Part shown: positions 1 to 9,056 of the stretch, piece by piece
Numbering within the stretch: the stretch's first letter is position 1
Layout of the letters: each line of letters opens with the position of its first letter
Source of the DNA: Glandiceps talaboti
Lineage: Eukaryota; Hemichordata; Enteropneusta; Spengelidae
DNA length: 57,500 nucleotides
NCBI RefSeq assembly: GCF_964340395.1
Contig: NC_135551.1
Coordinates: 32,011,455-32,068,954, forward strand
Direction: 5' to 3'
The notes under the pieces: model-generated
Told to the model about the DNA's origin: nothing
The model's input: only the letters and a program-made list of their open reading frames with translations
Database searches by the model: none
Translations under genes and position numbers: made by a program

Positions 1-484
1 GGTAAGTGATTTCATGTCTTCAGAAAAACTATTTAATTTGTGTAGTAATCCAAAGCATCCAGACTCTTGATGTATGCCAAACGAAAGATGACATATGTAT
101 TGATGTCCGAGTGAAGTTTGGAAAGTTTTCATTTCGATTTTACTACTTTTTGAGACATTGAAACATCTGCGAGTGAACTGTCATAGTCGCCTGGATTTAG
201 CATTGCGTCATAGATGTATTTCAAGTTTTGATGAGCTTGTAACTTTGTATTTTAGTATTTTATTGTAAAGTTGTTACCCTCTTGACCTTTCGCCTTCCCA
301 TCATGTTGTAGATGGTGATGAAGAATTAAACCAGCAAAGTGTCGATCACAATTCAAACGAACAGTCTCGTGTTGTTGTTGTGTGAGAGCCTAGTGTGTGT
401 GCAGTGATAACACGAGGCGCAAACTGGTCGAGCGATTGGGACACAACGCGCCTCCGGGCCCCCGATCGGCAACCGACCGCCACA
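1..484 (+). repeat. 5' LTR, 3' portion
   Basis: Matches 7708-8191 with one mismatch. It ends in CACA two bases before the primer binding site, and the complete LTR starts TGTG, giving the usual short inverted termini. The missing first 165 bp can be read from the 3' LTR. Confidence 0.95.
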
Positions 485-486
485 AA

Positions 487-505
487 TGGTGACCCCGACG
501 TGATT
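487..505 (+). promoter_or_regulatory. Primer binding site for tRNA-Trp
   Basis: TGGTGACCCCGACGTGATT is the complement of the 3' end of animal cytoplasmic tRNA-Trp including its CCA tail (…TCACGTCGGGGTCACCA, from my knowledge of the tRNA). It begins two bases after the LTR, the normal spacing for minus-strand priming. Confidence 0.85.
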
Positions 506-1383
506 GTGAGTTCTGACATATTGCTGTGTGGAGGACTGAGCGATTTTATTTAACGAAGAAGACGAGTTTTGGACATTTTCATGCTGGTTGCGGGTGCTAC
601 ACTGTGGAGAGTGTGAGCGATTTCGTCATCACTGCGTTTGGATCCATGGAACTGAGACGTCTGCCGTCGCCAAGCAACGCGTCCGGTTTCAAGTTTCAAG
701 TGCAAGGGAGCAGTCAGCTGTTGATCAACGGAAGTTATCAGCGTGTTATACATGAAGATGTGTATACTTTACTCAAGTTTTTATTGTAGCGTGTAAACAA
801 TTATTTTTTGTGTGATTATTTTATTTTTATTTTCAGGTCCTTGTTTTTTATTTGATTAAAAGCAAAGACAATTTGAACTTTTGGTGTATGGAAAACTAAA
901 CTCATATAGAGGTTTTAGTTGGTGCACAGACAACAGTATATTTTTTTTTTGCCAGTGAAATTTGTCTGTGTAGTAAGTTTGCAAACTGTGTTTATTTCGA
1001 TTCAGTTTTAACACTGCTATGGAATATACTAAGTTTTAGTGTTACTCTGCATTCATATACATTGTGTATTAATATTGCTCATGAGTAAACACTAGTGTGG
1101 TATTGGTACCCCAGCATTCATTGTAACTTTTTAGAGATACAGGTTTGCAGGTGCACAGTATTTTTTTTTCTTCTTTTTCATCACAAGTTTGAGAACATGC
1201 TACTTTTATGTACAGAGCATTAACATTAAGTCAGTTTGTTCATTTTGTGTGGTGTAACTTTAATTATAGGACTAAGTTTTTATCAGTGATTGTAAACTTG
1301 ATAAGACATTTTTGGTAGTTTGTAAGTGCTACATGTACTCATTTTGTCTCATTGCTTGTTTGTGTCCGCTAATCATTGTTGCC
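506..1383 (+). other. Retrotransposon 5' leader
   Basis: About 880 bp between primer site and gag, AT-rich with several T-runs (about 940 and 1160). An 87-codon open frame at 526-789 has no recognisable domain and is probably chance. The packaging signal would be expected here but I cannot identify it. Confidence 0.6.
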
Positions 1384-2868
1384 ATGGCAACTGGTACAAA
1401 CCCTGAGTTAGATGCATCATTTGCAGCAATGGAATCTGGTTATGGGACTGCAGCCAGGGATGAACCAGAACCTGGTACATTGAATCCGTCACAAGTAGCT
1501 GTTACACACGTTCCCCTTTATTCAACACCTAAATTACCCAGACATACATCCCGATCTCAGTATAGTAGTACTCCTTTACATACAACTACAACTCCATCCC
1601 ACAGTCATGCGTTGTCAACACCCATAGGTAGTGGTCTCAACGTTCTTGGTATGTCAGGTCCTGGTAGTCAACCACCACCACCACCACCTGTGTCCAGCAC
1701 TACAATGCAGGGAGTTAATTTACAACAGAGCCCTGGGAATGTGACTTATCCAAGTTTGGTTGATGGTAGTGTGCATGTGCCATCTAGTGGTGGGTTGCCG
1801 CAGCCTGTTGTTAGTGATACCCCGAAGTTTAGTGGTGCACCGATTATCGGCCAAGGTCAGCGTGTTGGACAACCTGTGACACACATTCCAGAAAACAGTC
1901 AACCTACATTCACACCTACACATACTCCACATTTTAACATGACATCTTCACATCAAATTAAGAATGTACCTAATTTTACTGGTAGTCCAGACTGTAAGGT
2001 CCTTATTGATGACTGGATAAGAGACACCCAGTACTTACTCAATGCAGGAGCTATGCCAACTACTTTACAATTTCAGACAATAGTTAGAAATTTAGGTGGT
2101 GAAGCTAGAAAATTAGTTTTGAATTTGCCAGTTCATGAACAAACTGCTGAACGAGCATTCGAAGAGCTTAGAGCAGAATATGGTGATCTTCGTTGTCCGT
2201 TAGATCCTATGGCTGAATTCTATTCACGACTTCAACAACCCAATGAGTCAGCTTGTTCGTATGCCATCGCCCTCGACGCTGTACTTCGATCTATTGAGGA
2301 AAGACAGCATGGTGGACGTCAACTACCAGATCGTGATTATCGCCTTACTCACCAGTTTATGAGAGGTTTGCATGAAGAGGAGGTTTACAACCGCCTGGAC
2401 CCCATGCAGCCTTGGCGTATGACTTTCAAAGATCTGCGAGACCAGTTGAGAAGATTGGCACATGAAAAGAGAAGGGTGAAAGTTGAGTCGAAGTCAAAGA
2501 AGGTTAGCAGTCAACCAGTAGTTATCCAAGGGGGTGATCAGGTGACAAAGAATGAGAAGCCAACTAAGCAGAATGTTTTGAAGTCAGAGCTATCAGAACT
2601 TACTGAATTGGTAAAACAGATTGCTACTTCCCAGGAGAAGCAAGCAAGCAAAGTGATTGATCTTGAAGAGAAACTTTCAAGTTTGGCTTTGAAAGACAAA
2701 GGTAATTCGAGTGGTAGTGCTCAGAGTACTAGTGGTAGCCGTCTACGCCGCCAAACGAGTGGGCCTATTACTTGTTTTAAGTGTGGTCAGGAAGGCCACA
2801 TAAGCTCAGGATGTCGATCAAAGTCTAGAGGCAAGGAAGCATCAACCAACACACCTTTAAACGAGTAA
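1384..2868 (+). CDS. gag: Gag polyprotein of the Ty3/gypsy element
   Basis: Structural protein that would build the virus-like particle and bind element RNA. I place the start at 1384, where GCCATGG is a strong Kozak context. The same frame is open from 1312, but those extra 24 codons are a short hydrophobic cysteine-rich stretch that looks like leader. The first ~200 residues are rich in Pro, Ser, Thr and Gly; a helical capsid-like (retrotransposon gag) region follows at about 1960-2480, then a Lys/Glu-rich segment. A single CCHC zinc knuckle, CFKCGQEGHISSGC (C-x2-C-x4-H-x4-C), lies at 2773-2814. The stop TAA is at 2866-2868, just after a -1 frameshift heptamer, so a Gag-Pol fusion is expected from a minority of ribosomes. 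Confidence 0.93.
   Translation: MATGTNPELDASFAAMESGYGTAARDEPEPGTLNPSQVAVTHVPLYSTPKLPRHTSRSQYSSTPLHTTTTPSHSHALSTPIGSGLNVLGMSGPGSQPPPPPPVSSTTMQGVNLQQSPGNVTYPSLVDGSVHVPSSGGLPQPVVSDTPKFSGAPIIGQGQRVGQPVTHIPENSQPTFTPTHTPHFNMTSSHQIKNVPNFTGSPDCKVLIDDWIRDTQYLLNAGAMPTTLQFQTIVRNLGGEARKLVLNLPVHEQTAERAFEELRAEYGDLRCPLDPMAEFYSRLQQPNESACSYAIALDAVLRSIEERQHGGRQLPDRDYRLTHQFMRGLHEEEVYNRLDPMQPWRMTFKDLRDQLRRLAHEKRRVKVESKSKKVSSQPVVIQGGDQVTKNEKPTKQNVLKSELSELTELVKQIATSQEKQASKVIDLEEKLSSLALKDKGNSSGSAQSTSGSRLRRQTSGPITCFKCGQEGHISSGCRSKSRGKEASTNTPLNE
2856..2862 (+). promoter_or_regulatory. -1 programmed frameshift slippery site TTTAAAC
   Basis: In the gag frame the bases read T TTA AAC, i.e. X_XXY_YYZ, the UUUAAAC heptamer used by coronaviruses and several retroviruses. 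It lies one codon before the gag stop (2866). The pol frame is open from 2829, so a -1 slip here passes straight into pol. The pol frame has no ATG near its beginning. Short stems are possible downstream (GGGCT 2894-2898 with AGCCC 2913-2917; GGCTG 2876-2880 with CAGCC 2912-2916), but a pseudoknot is not proven. Confidence 0.85.
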
Positions 2869-5800
2869 AGTCCGTGGCTGAAGGGCAAGCTACGGGCTCA
2901 CCTGTTAACACCAGCCCTATTGAGAAATTAGCTGCAGATTTAAAGCAGAACCAATTGAACTTGCAACGTGACATAGGAGTGCAGTCAACTGTCCCTCCAG
3001 AAGAGTTGCATCAGCAGTTAGTTGGTCCAGTGAATGAGGATATAGTTACGGTGAATGGTATAACATGCAGTGCCTTAATTGATACTGGTTCCCAGATTAC
3101 ATCAGTGACTGATGTTTTTGTTTCCCAGCACCCAGAACTATCTCATCAACAATTAAAGTCTAGCAGTGTTGTTATTGAAGGGGCTACCGCTCACTTGGTA
3201 CCTTATGTAGGGGTGATTGATCTTAACCTTGAGTTCCTTGGTCAACAGTTCAAAGGAGTCCCTGCATTTGTTGTTCCTACTACTGAGTATAGGACAAGAG
3301 TGCCATTGCTTGTTGGTACAAATGTTATTCGAGCAAGTCGTGACCACCTTAAAAGTACTCGTGGTAGGAGTTATCTGAGTTTGGTGAAGGGGGAGTCTGT
3401 GGTGTGGTATGATGCTTTCAGGCAAACAGGAAAAGCAGAATGTGGTGACAAAAGTGGCCGTGTTGGATGTGCCAAATATACTGGACGGCGTCCTTGTACT
3501 ATCCCACCAGAAAGTGAGATGCATGTTAGTTGTCGTGCCCCCAGAGCACTTGGGGATGGACCATATACAGTAATGGTGGAAGGACCAAGGTGTCAGAGTA
3601 AAGGAGCTGGTTTGGTTATTGGTAGAAGTATTGGCACGGTACAAGATGGCCATGTTGTAGTAAGAGTATGCAACTTGTCTGCAAGACCTGTGAAGATTCA
3701 CCACAACACTACTCTAGCAGATCTACACATTAATGTACAAGTACAAGATACTTTGTCCAGCGGTCAAGATCCTAGAGTGACTAAAGTGTCGAAACAAAGT
3801 GACGTCAATGGTGATGACACAAATAATCGCAAAGGTCGTGCAGCAAAGCGGACTTCAAATGGTAACAGCAAAGGCAGTCTGCGTCACAGATCAAGACCAC
3901 CAACTAGGAGTGGTAGCAAGCCTGTGTCCTCTCAGAATACAGTGCATGATAACTGTGGTGTAGATCTGACCAATGCAGCCACTGAGAGTCCTGGGCAGCT
4001 CAAGAAGTTGCAAGATTTACTACGTCGCAATACTGATGTGTTTTCTCAACATCCATTGGACTATGGTTGTACATCTACAGTGCAGCATGAGATACCACTT
4101 GTGGATGACAAACCATTTCGTCTACCTCATCGAAGGATACCACCTTCACAGTATCAGGATGTTTTGCAACACATCAAGGATATGGAAGCTACTGGTGTGA
4201 TTCGTCCAAGTAAGTCACCCTTTGCCTCACCAATAGTGGTGGTACGCAAGAAAGATGGTACTCTGCGTATATGCATCGACTACAGAAAGCTGAACTCGCA
4301 GTCCATCCGTGATGCTTACCCCCTACCAAGAATGGATGAAGCACTGGAGGCTCTTGGCAAGTCTAAGTATTTCTCATCTCTGGACTTAACGTCTGGCTAC
4401 TGGCAGGTGGAGGTTGCTGAAAAGGATCGTCATAAGACAGCTTTCACAACTCCCATGGGTCTATATGAGGCAAATCGCATGCCGTTTGGTCTCCAGAACT
4501 CTCCAGCCACGTTTTCCAGATTAATGATGTCCTGTTTGGGTGATCAGAACTTTTCAACTGTCCTTATATATCTAGATGATATAGTAGTATTTTCTGAGTC
4601 CTTTGAGCAGCATTTGGCCAGGTTACAACTTGTGTTTGATCGTCTGAGACAACATGGATTAAAGTTGAAGCCCAAGAAATGCCATTTCCTACAAAGTGAA
4701 GTAAAATACCTGGGACATGTTGTGAGTGCAAAAGGAGTTAACACTGATCCAGAAAAGATAGAGAAAGTAAGAGAATGGAAAAGACCAACCAACTATAAAG
4801 AGGTTTTGCAGTTCTTAGGGTTCTCTGGCTATTACCGCAAGTTTGTCAAAGGCTATTCACAGATAGCAGCACCCTTGAACAGACTTACATCTGGTGATGC
4901 CAGAAAGATGAAGGGTAAGAAGAAGGTACAGGAAAGACCAGCATTTGTATGGACAAGTGAATGTGAGCATGCCTTTCAACAGTTGAAAGAGAAGCTGACC
5001 ACAGCACCTGTATTGGGATTTCCAGATTTCTCCCTCCCATTTACACTGCAAACAGATGCTTCTATAGATGGTTTAGGAGCTGTCCTTGCACAGACTCAAG
5101 AGGGCCAGGAGCGGGTTATCGCATATGCCAGTCGTGGATTGAAGCCTGCAGAGACGCGTTACCCAGTTCATAAGCTTGAGTTCTTGTGTTTGAAGTGGGC
5201 AGTGACGGACAAGTTTAAGGACTATCTCTATGGAAACAGATTTACTGCGTGGACTGATAATAATCCTCTCGCATATGTAAAGACCACAGCCAAACTTGAT
5301 GCTACTGGTCAACGTTGGATATCACAGTTGGCAATGTTTGATTTTGATATCAGATACCGTCCTGGCAAAAGCAATGCAAATGCTGATGGCCTGTCAAGAA
5401 TGCCAAGAGAAGATGTTGCAGCCACACTTGACATCGTTAGTGCAACTATACGAAAGAAAGAGTGTGAACCAAATAATGATAGTCTGGAGCAGAAGCCAAT
5501 GCATGGTACCCAAGTCCTACCGGGAATGTCTCTACTGGAGTTACACCTGGCACAGGAGGAGGATGAAGCCATTGGTAAAGTGTTAATATGGAAACAAGAG
5601 AAGAAGAGGCCGAGTAGAAGAGTTCGAGCCAAAGTATCCAAGGAGACCAACCTGCTTCTCAAACAGTGGGAGAGGTTATCCATCAGGGATAATGTTTTGG
5701 TTAGGTCAACCCTCAGTAGTACTGGAATGGAGTCTTGGCAGTTGGTCTTACCTGAAAAGATGAGAGATCACGTATTGGAAGGACTTCATGATGGAAATGG

Positions 5801-7472
5801 TCATTTGGGTTTTGACAAGACTATGGATTTAGTAAGAGCTCGCTTTTATTGGCCGAAAATGCAATCCTTTGTCAAGAATTGGTGTGAAACATGTAAACGA
5901 TGTGTGTTGAGGAAGTCACCTCCTACATCTACACGTGTGCCTCTGGTGAATATTCGTACTACAGCACCAATGGAACTTGTGTGTATAGACTTTTTGTCAC
6001 TGGAAAAGTCCAAGGGTGGTGAAGAGAATGTACTGGTGGTAACTGATCATTTTACCAGATATGCGCAGGCGTATGCTACCAAAGATCAGAAAGCTGTCAC
6101 TGTAGCTAAAGTATTGTGGAAAGAGTTCTTCTGTCACTATGGTTTTCCCAGAAGACTCCATGCTGATCAAGGAAGGAATTTCGAGAGTGCATTGGTCAAG
6201 GAGCTGTGTGCTATTACTGGAGTAAAGAAGAGCCGAACGACACCTTACCATCCGCAGGGCAACGGGATGACAGAGCGTTTTAATCAGACGTTGTTAAACA
6301 TGTTGGGGACACTGGATCCAACACGTAAGAGGAACTGGAAGGAGTACCTTGGTTCTATGACCCATGCTTACAACTCGACGCGTCATGAATCCACAGGGTA
6401 CCCACCATTCTATCTGATGTTTATGCGCAACCCTCGTCTACCAGTTGATCTTGCATTCGGTGTGAGTGAACATTCCAGTGAGACAGGTGACCAGTCTGAG
6501 TATGCTGAAGATCTGAGTAGGAGACTGAAAGAGTCATATAGTGAGGCCATTCGACAGGCTGATAAAGCGAGAGAACGACAGAAGAAGACGTATGACAAGC
6601 GTACCAAGGAAGGGATGGAACTCCATCCTGGTGACAGAGTGCTGGTAGTAGACAAGTCCCCCACCATTGGAAAGCATAAGTTACGAGACAAGTGGGAGTC
6701 AATACCTTACATCGTATTGTCTAAGAATCCAGATCTCCCAGTCTATGACATCCAAGTAGAAGATGGTGACAGAGTGCGAACTTTGCATCGTAATATGTTG
6801 AAACCTTGTACATTTTTGACAGCTGAGGATAGGGAATATCAGGTTAATGGTAAAGAAGATAAGAAGCAGGATGCTATTGTCAATGATGATAGTAATGTTG
6901 AACCAAGTAGTGGTAGTGACGACGACGATGACATGTCTGATCAGGGTGATATTGTGAAAATTCATTGTCCTAGTGGTGATGCCTTGTACACATCTTTTGT
7001 TGAGAGTGAATCAGCAATGTCCCCACTTCAGGTACCAGAGATGACAAAGGAGCCAGCTACTGGTGTGGCACCTGAACGTATTTCGACTCCAGCTGAGAGA
7101 CTTGATTCAACCATCGATGCGGTTCGACATTCAGATGAATTACAAAGTGATTTAGTACCCCCTTTGGAATGTATAGGAGCAGATCCCAGTGTTGGTTGCA
7201 GGACTGGTTTACCCTCTAATCTAATGGAAACTATTGCAGAGGAAGGTCACCTTGATAATGATCCTGATGAATTCTTTGATGCTATGGGTGCAGAGCCCAC
7301 GGTCACTGATTCACCTGTACAGTTAAGGGATGAACATCAGAAGGAAGCTACCCCAGACATGACTGAAATACCTGGACAACGACGTTATCCTGTTCGACAA
7401 CGACGACAACCTGACAGACTAACTTACTACAGCATGGCATTGCTATGCGAATTGCTAAAGAGTCGTATTTAG
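2862..7472 (+). CDS. pol: Pol polyprotein: protease, reverse transcriptase, RNase H, integrase
   Basis: Expected to be made as a Gag-Pol fusion after a -1 slip at 2856-2862; the frame is open from 2829 and runs over 1,500 codons without a break. Aspartic protease: ALIDTGSQ with DTG near 3081. Reverse transcriptase: SPIVVVRKKDGTLRICIDYR, LDLTSGYWQV and the catalytic YLDD at 4569-4580. RNase H follows (QTDASIDGLG near 5055, then E and D in LEFLCLKW and WTDNN). Integrase has the HHCC zinc domain (H near 5786 and 5802, CETCKRC near 5886) and the D,D-35-E core (CIDF near 5985, HADQGRNF near 6163, TERFNQ near 6271), with a GPY/F-like module near 6680-6720. About 200 further residues are acidic and of no known domain. 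All catalytic residues are present, so the element looks competent. Confidence 0.96.
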   Translation, partial: RVKSVAEGQATGSPVNTSPIEKLAADLKQNQLNLQRDIGVQSTVPPEELHQQLVGPVNEDIVTVNGITCSALIDTGSQITSVTDVFVSQHPELSHQQLKSSSVVIEGATAHLVPYVGVIDLNLEFLGQQFKGVPAFVVPTTEYRTRVPLLVGTNVIRASRDHLKSTRGRSYLSLVKGESVVWYDAFRQTGKAECGDKSGRVGCAKYTGRRPCTIPPESEMHVSCRAPRALGDGPYTVMVEGPRCQSKGAGLVIGRSIGTVQDGHVVVRVCNLSARPVKIHHNTTLADLHINVQVQDTLSSGQDPRVTKVSKQSDVNGDDTNNRKGRAAKRTSNGNSKGSLRHRSRPPTRSGSKPVSSQNTVHDNCGVDLTNAATESPGQLKKLQDLLRRNTDVFSQHPLDYGCTSTVQHEIPLVDDKPFRLPHRRIPPSQYQDVLQHIKDMEATGVIRPSKSPFASPIVVVRKKDGTLRICIDYRKLNSQSIRDAYPLPRMDEALEALGKSKYFSSLDLTSGYWQVEVAEKDRHKTAFTTPMGLYEANRMPFGLQNSPATFSRLMMSCLGDQNFSTVLIYLDDIVVFSESFEQHLARLQLVFDRLRQHGLKLKPKKCHFLQSEVKYLGHVVSAKGVNTDPEKIEKVREWKRPTNYKEVLQFLGFSGYYRKFVKGYSQIAAPLNRLTSGDARKMKGKKKVQERPAFVWTSECEHAFQQLKEKLTTAPVLGFPDFSLPFTLQTDASIDGLGAVLAQTQEGQERVIAYASRGLKPAETRYPVHKLEFLCLKWAVTDKFKDYLYGNRFTAWTDNNPLAYVKTTAKLDATGQRWISQLAMFDFDIRYRPGKSNANADGLSRMPREDVAATLDIVSATIRKKECEPNNDSLEQKPMHGTQVLPGMSLLELHLAQEEDEAIGKVLIWKQEKKRPSRRVRAKVSKETNLLLKQWERLSIRDNVLVRSTLSSTGMESWQLVLPEKMRDHVLEGLHDGNGHLGFDKTMDLVRARFYWPKMQSFVKNWCETCKRCVLRKSPPTSTRVPLVNIRTTAPMELVCIDFLSLEKSKGGEENVLVVTDHFTRYAQAYATKDQKAVTVAKVLWKEFFCHYGFPRRLHADQGRNFESALVKELCAITGVKKSRTTPYHPQGNGMTERFNQTLLNMLGTLDPTRKRNWKEYLGSMTHAYNSTRHESTGYPPFYLMFMRNPRLPVDLAFGVSEHSSETGDQSEYAEDLSRRLKESYSEAIRQADKARERQKKTYDKRTKEGMELHPGDRVLVVDKSPTIGKHKLRDKWESIPYIVLSKNPDLPVYDIQVEDGDRVRTLHRNMLKPCTFLTAEDREYQVNGKEDKKQDAIVNDDSNVEPSSGSDDDDDMSDQGDIVKIHCPSGDALYTSFVESESAMSPLQVPEMTKEPATGVAPERISTPAERLDSTIDAVRHSDELQSDLVPPLECIGADPSVGCRTGLPSNLMETIAEEGHLDNDPDEFFDAMGAEPTVTDSPVQLRDEHQKEATPDMTEIPGQRRYPVRQRRQPDRLTYYSMALLCELLKSRI

Positions 7473-7530
7473 TTACATTTTCATGTATTTCTATTTCTTG
7501 TTTAAACGACAAGTGTGCCGTTTTCCTCAA

Positions 7531-7542
7531 ACCAGGGGAGGA
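7531..7542 (+). promoter_or_regulatory. Polypurine tract
   Basis: ACCAGGGGAGGA immediately precedes the TGTG start of the 3' LTR, the place where plus-strand synthesis is primed. Confidence 0.8.
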
Positions 7543-8191
7543 TGTGACCCAGGTTCTTCGAACCTTGTGGTAGTGTTGTTAATTTATATTTATGTTGTAA
7601 GCTTTATACCTTTGTGCATATAGTAAAGACAAAAGTAATTCACTTCATGTGTGAGAGGGCGATGTTCGTCTTGACCTCTTGACCTTTCGCCTTCCCATCA
7701 TGTTGTAGGTAAGTGATTTCATGTCTTCAGAAAAACTATTTAATTTGTGTAGTAATCCAAAGCATCCAGACTCTTGATGTATGCCAAACGAAAGATGACA
7801 TATGTATTGATGTCCGAGTGAAGTTTGGAAAGTTTTCATTTCGATTTTACTACTTTTTGAGACATTGAAACATCTGCGAGTGAACTGTCATAGTCACCTG
7901 GATTTAGCATTGCGTCATAGATGTATTTCAAGTTTTGATGAGCTTGTAACTTTGTATTTTAGTATTTTATTGTAAAGTTGTTACCCTCTTGACCTTTCGC
8001 CTTCCCATCATGTTGTAGATGGTGATGAAGAATTAAACCAGCAAAGTGTCGATCACAATTCAAACGAACAGTCTCGTGTTGTTGTTGTGTGAGAGCCTAG
8101 TGTGTGTGCAGTGATAACACGAGGCGCAAACTGGTCGAGCGATTGGGACACAACGCGCCTCCGGGCCCCCGATCGGCAACCGACCGCCACA
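7543..8191 (+). repeat. 3' LTR, complete (649 bp)
   Basis: Begins TGTGAC after the polypurine tract and ends GCCACA, where similarity to the 5' LTR stops. It contains a 34-bp direct repeat (see 7675-8018). Confidence 0.94.
7675..8018 (+). repeat. Direct repeats in the LTR bounding an intron-like segment
   Basis: The same 34 bases occur at 7675-7708 and 7985-8018, starting CCTCTTGACCTTTCGCC and ending CATGTTGTAG. The first copy is followed by GTAAGTG, a strong splice donor. The second is itself a pyrimidine-rich acceptor ending TTGTAG. A GT-AG intron of 310 bp (7709-8018) could therefore be removed. The 5' LTR has the same second copy at 278-311. Confidence 0.7.
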
Positions 8192-8355
8192 CATACATAC
8201 ATACATACATACATACATACATACATACACACACATACACACACATACATACATACATACATACATACATACATACATACATACATACATACATACATAC
8301 ATACACACACACACGTACGTACGTACGTACGTACGTACATACATACATACATACA

Positions 8356-8389
<34 letters not shown>

Positions 8390-8528
8390 CATACATACAT
8401 ACGACTTATTTAGAAACATATCAAGCAAATGGATGTCATAGGACTGGATTGGATTGGATTAGATAAGATTAGATTTGATTTGATTAGATTAGATTAGATT
8501 AGAGTAGAGTAGAGTAGAGTAGATTAGA

Positions 8529-8559
<31 letters not shown>

Positions 8560-8689
8560 CATACATACATACATACATACATACATACACACACATACAT
8601 ACACACACACTGGATTGGATTGGATTAGATAAGATTAGATTTGATTAGATTAGATTAGATTAGAGTAGAGTAGAGTAGATTAGATTAGA

Positions 8690-8720
<31 letters not shown>

Positions 8721-8858
8721 CATACATACATACATACGACTTATTTAGAAACATATCAAGCAAATGGATGTCATAGGACTGGATTGGATTGGATTAGATA
8801 AGATTAGATTTGATTAGATTAGATTAGATTAGATTAGAGTAGAGTAGATTAGATTAGA

Positions 8859-8889
<31 letters not shown>

Positions 8890-8975
8890 CATACATACAT
8901 ACATACATACATACATACATGCATACATACATACATACATACATACATACATACATACGACTTATTTAGAAACAT
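8192..8975. repeat. Compound ACAT / GATTA microsatellite with a repeated unique spacer
   Basis: Long (ACAT)n tracts alternate with GATTA/GAGTA pentamer tracts. A unique spacer starting CGACTTATTTAGAAACATAT recurs at about 8402, 8737 and 8958, so the block is a higher-order repeat of roughly 220-335 bp. Apparent ORFs on both strands are just translated repeats. Confidence 0.9.
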
Positions 8976-9056
8976 ATCAAGCAAATGGATGTCATAGGAC
9001 TTTTAATGTCATGTAATATGTGTCCGTTGAATTACCTTACAAACAAGGTTCATTAC

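Larger units (their letters stand above)
1..8191 (+). mobile_element. Ty3/gypsy LTR retrotransposon, nearly complete and intact
   Basis: Order: partial 5' LTR (1-484), tRNA-Trp primer site (487-505), leader, gag (1384-2868), pol in the -1 frame (to 7472), polypurine tract (7531-7542), 3' LTR (7543-8191). Pol order protease-RT-RNase H-integrase is the Ty3/gypsy (Metaviridae) order. The 3' LTR is 649 bp, so about 165 bp of the 5' LTR lies off the left edge and the full element would be near 8.36 kb. Position x of the 5' LTR aligns to x+7707 of the 3' LTR without gaps. I see one substitution (G at about 189, A in the 3' copy). Both ORFs are open throughout. The right flank is an ACAT microsatellite; the target duplication cannot be checked because the left flank is missing. 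No env-like ORF is seen. Confidence 0.96.

Noticed and set aside
526-789. 87-codon frame in the retrotransposon leader.
   Set aside because: No domain, non-ATG-like context, overlaps the expected packaging region; treated as leader.
1312-1383. Upstream 24-codon extension of gag, hydrophobic like a signal peptide.
   Set aside because: Gag acts in the cytoplasm, and the ATG at 1384 has a far better Kozak context; the first codon of the extension is not ATG in the sequence.
8053-8466. Frames of about 100-120 codons on both strands.
   Set aside because: LTR end plus (ACAT)n; low-complexity Tyr/Val/Cys or Thr/His/Ile strings.
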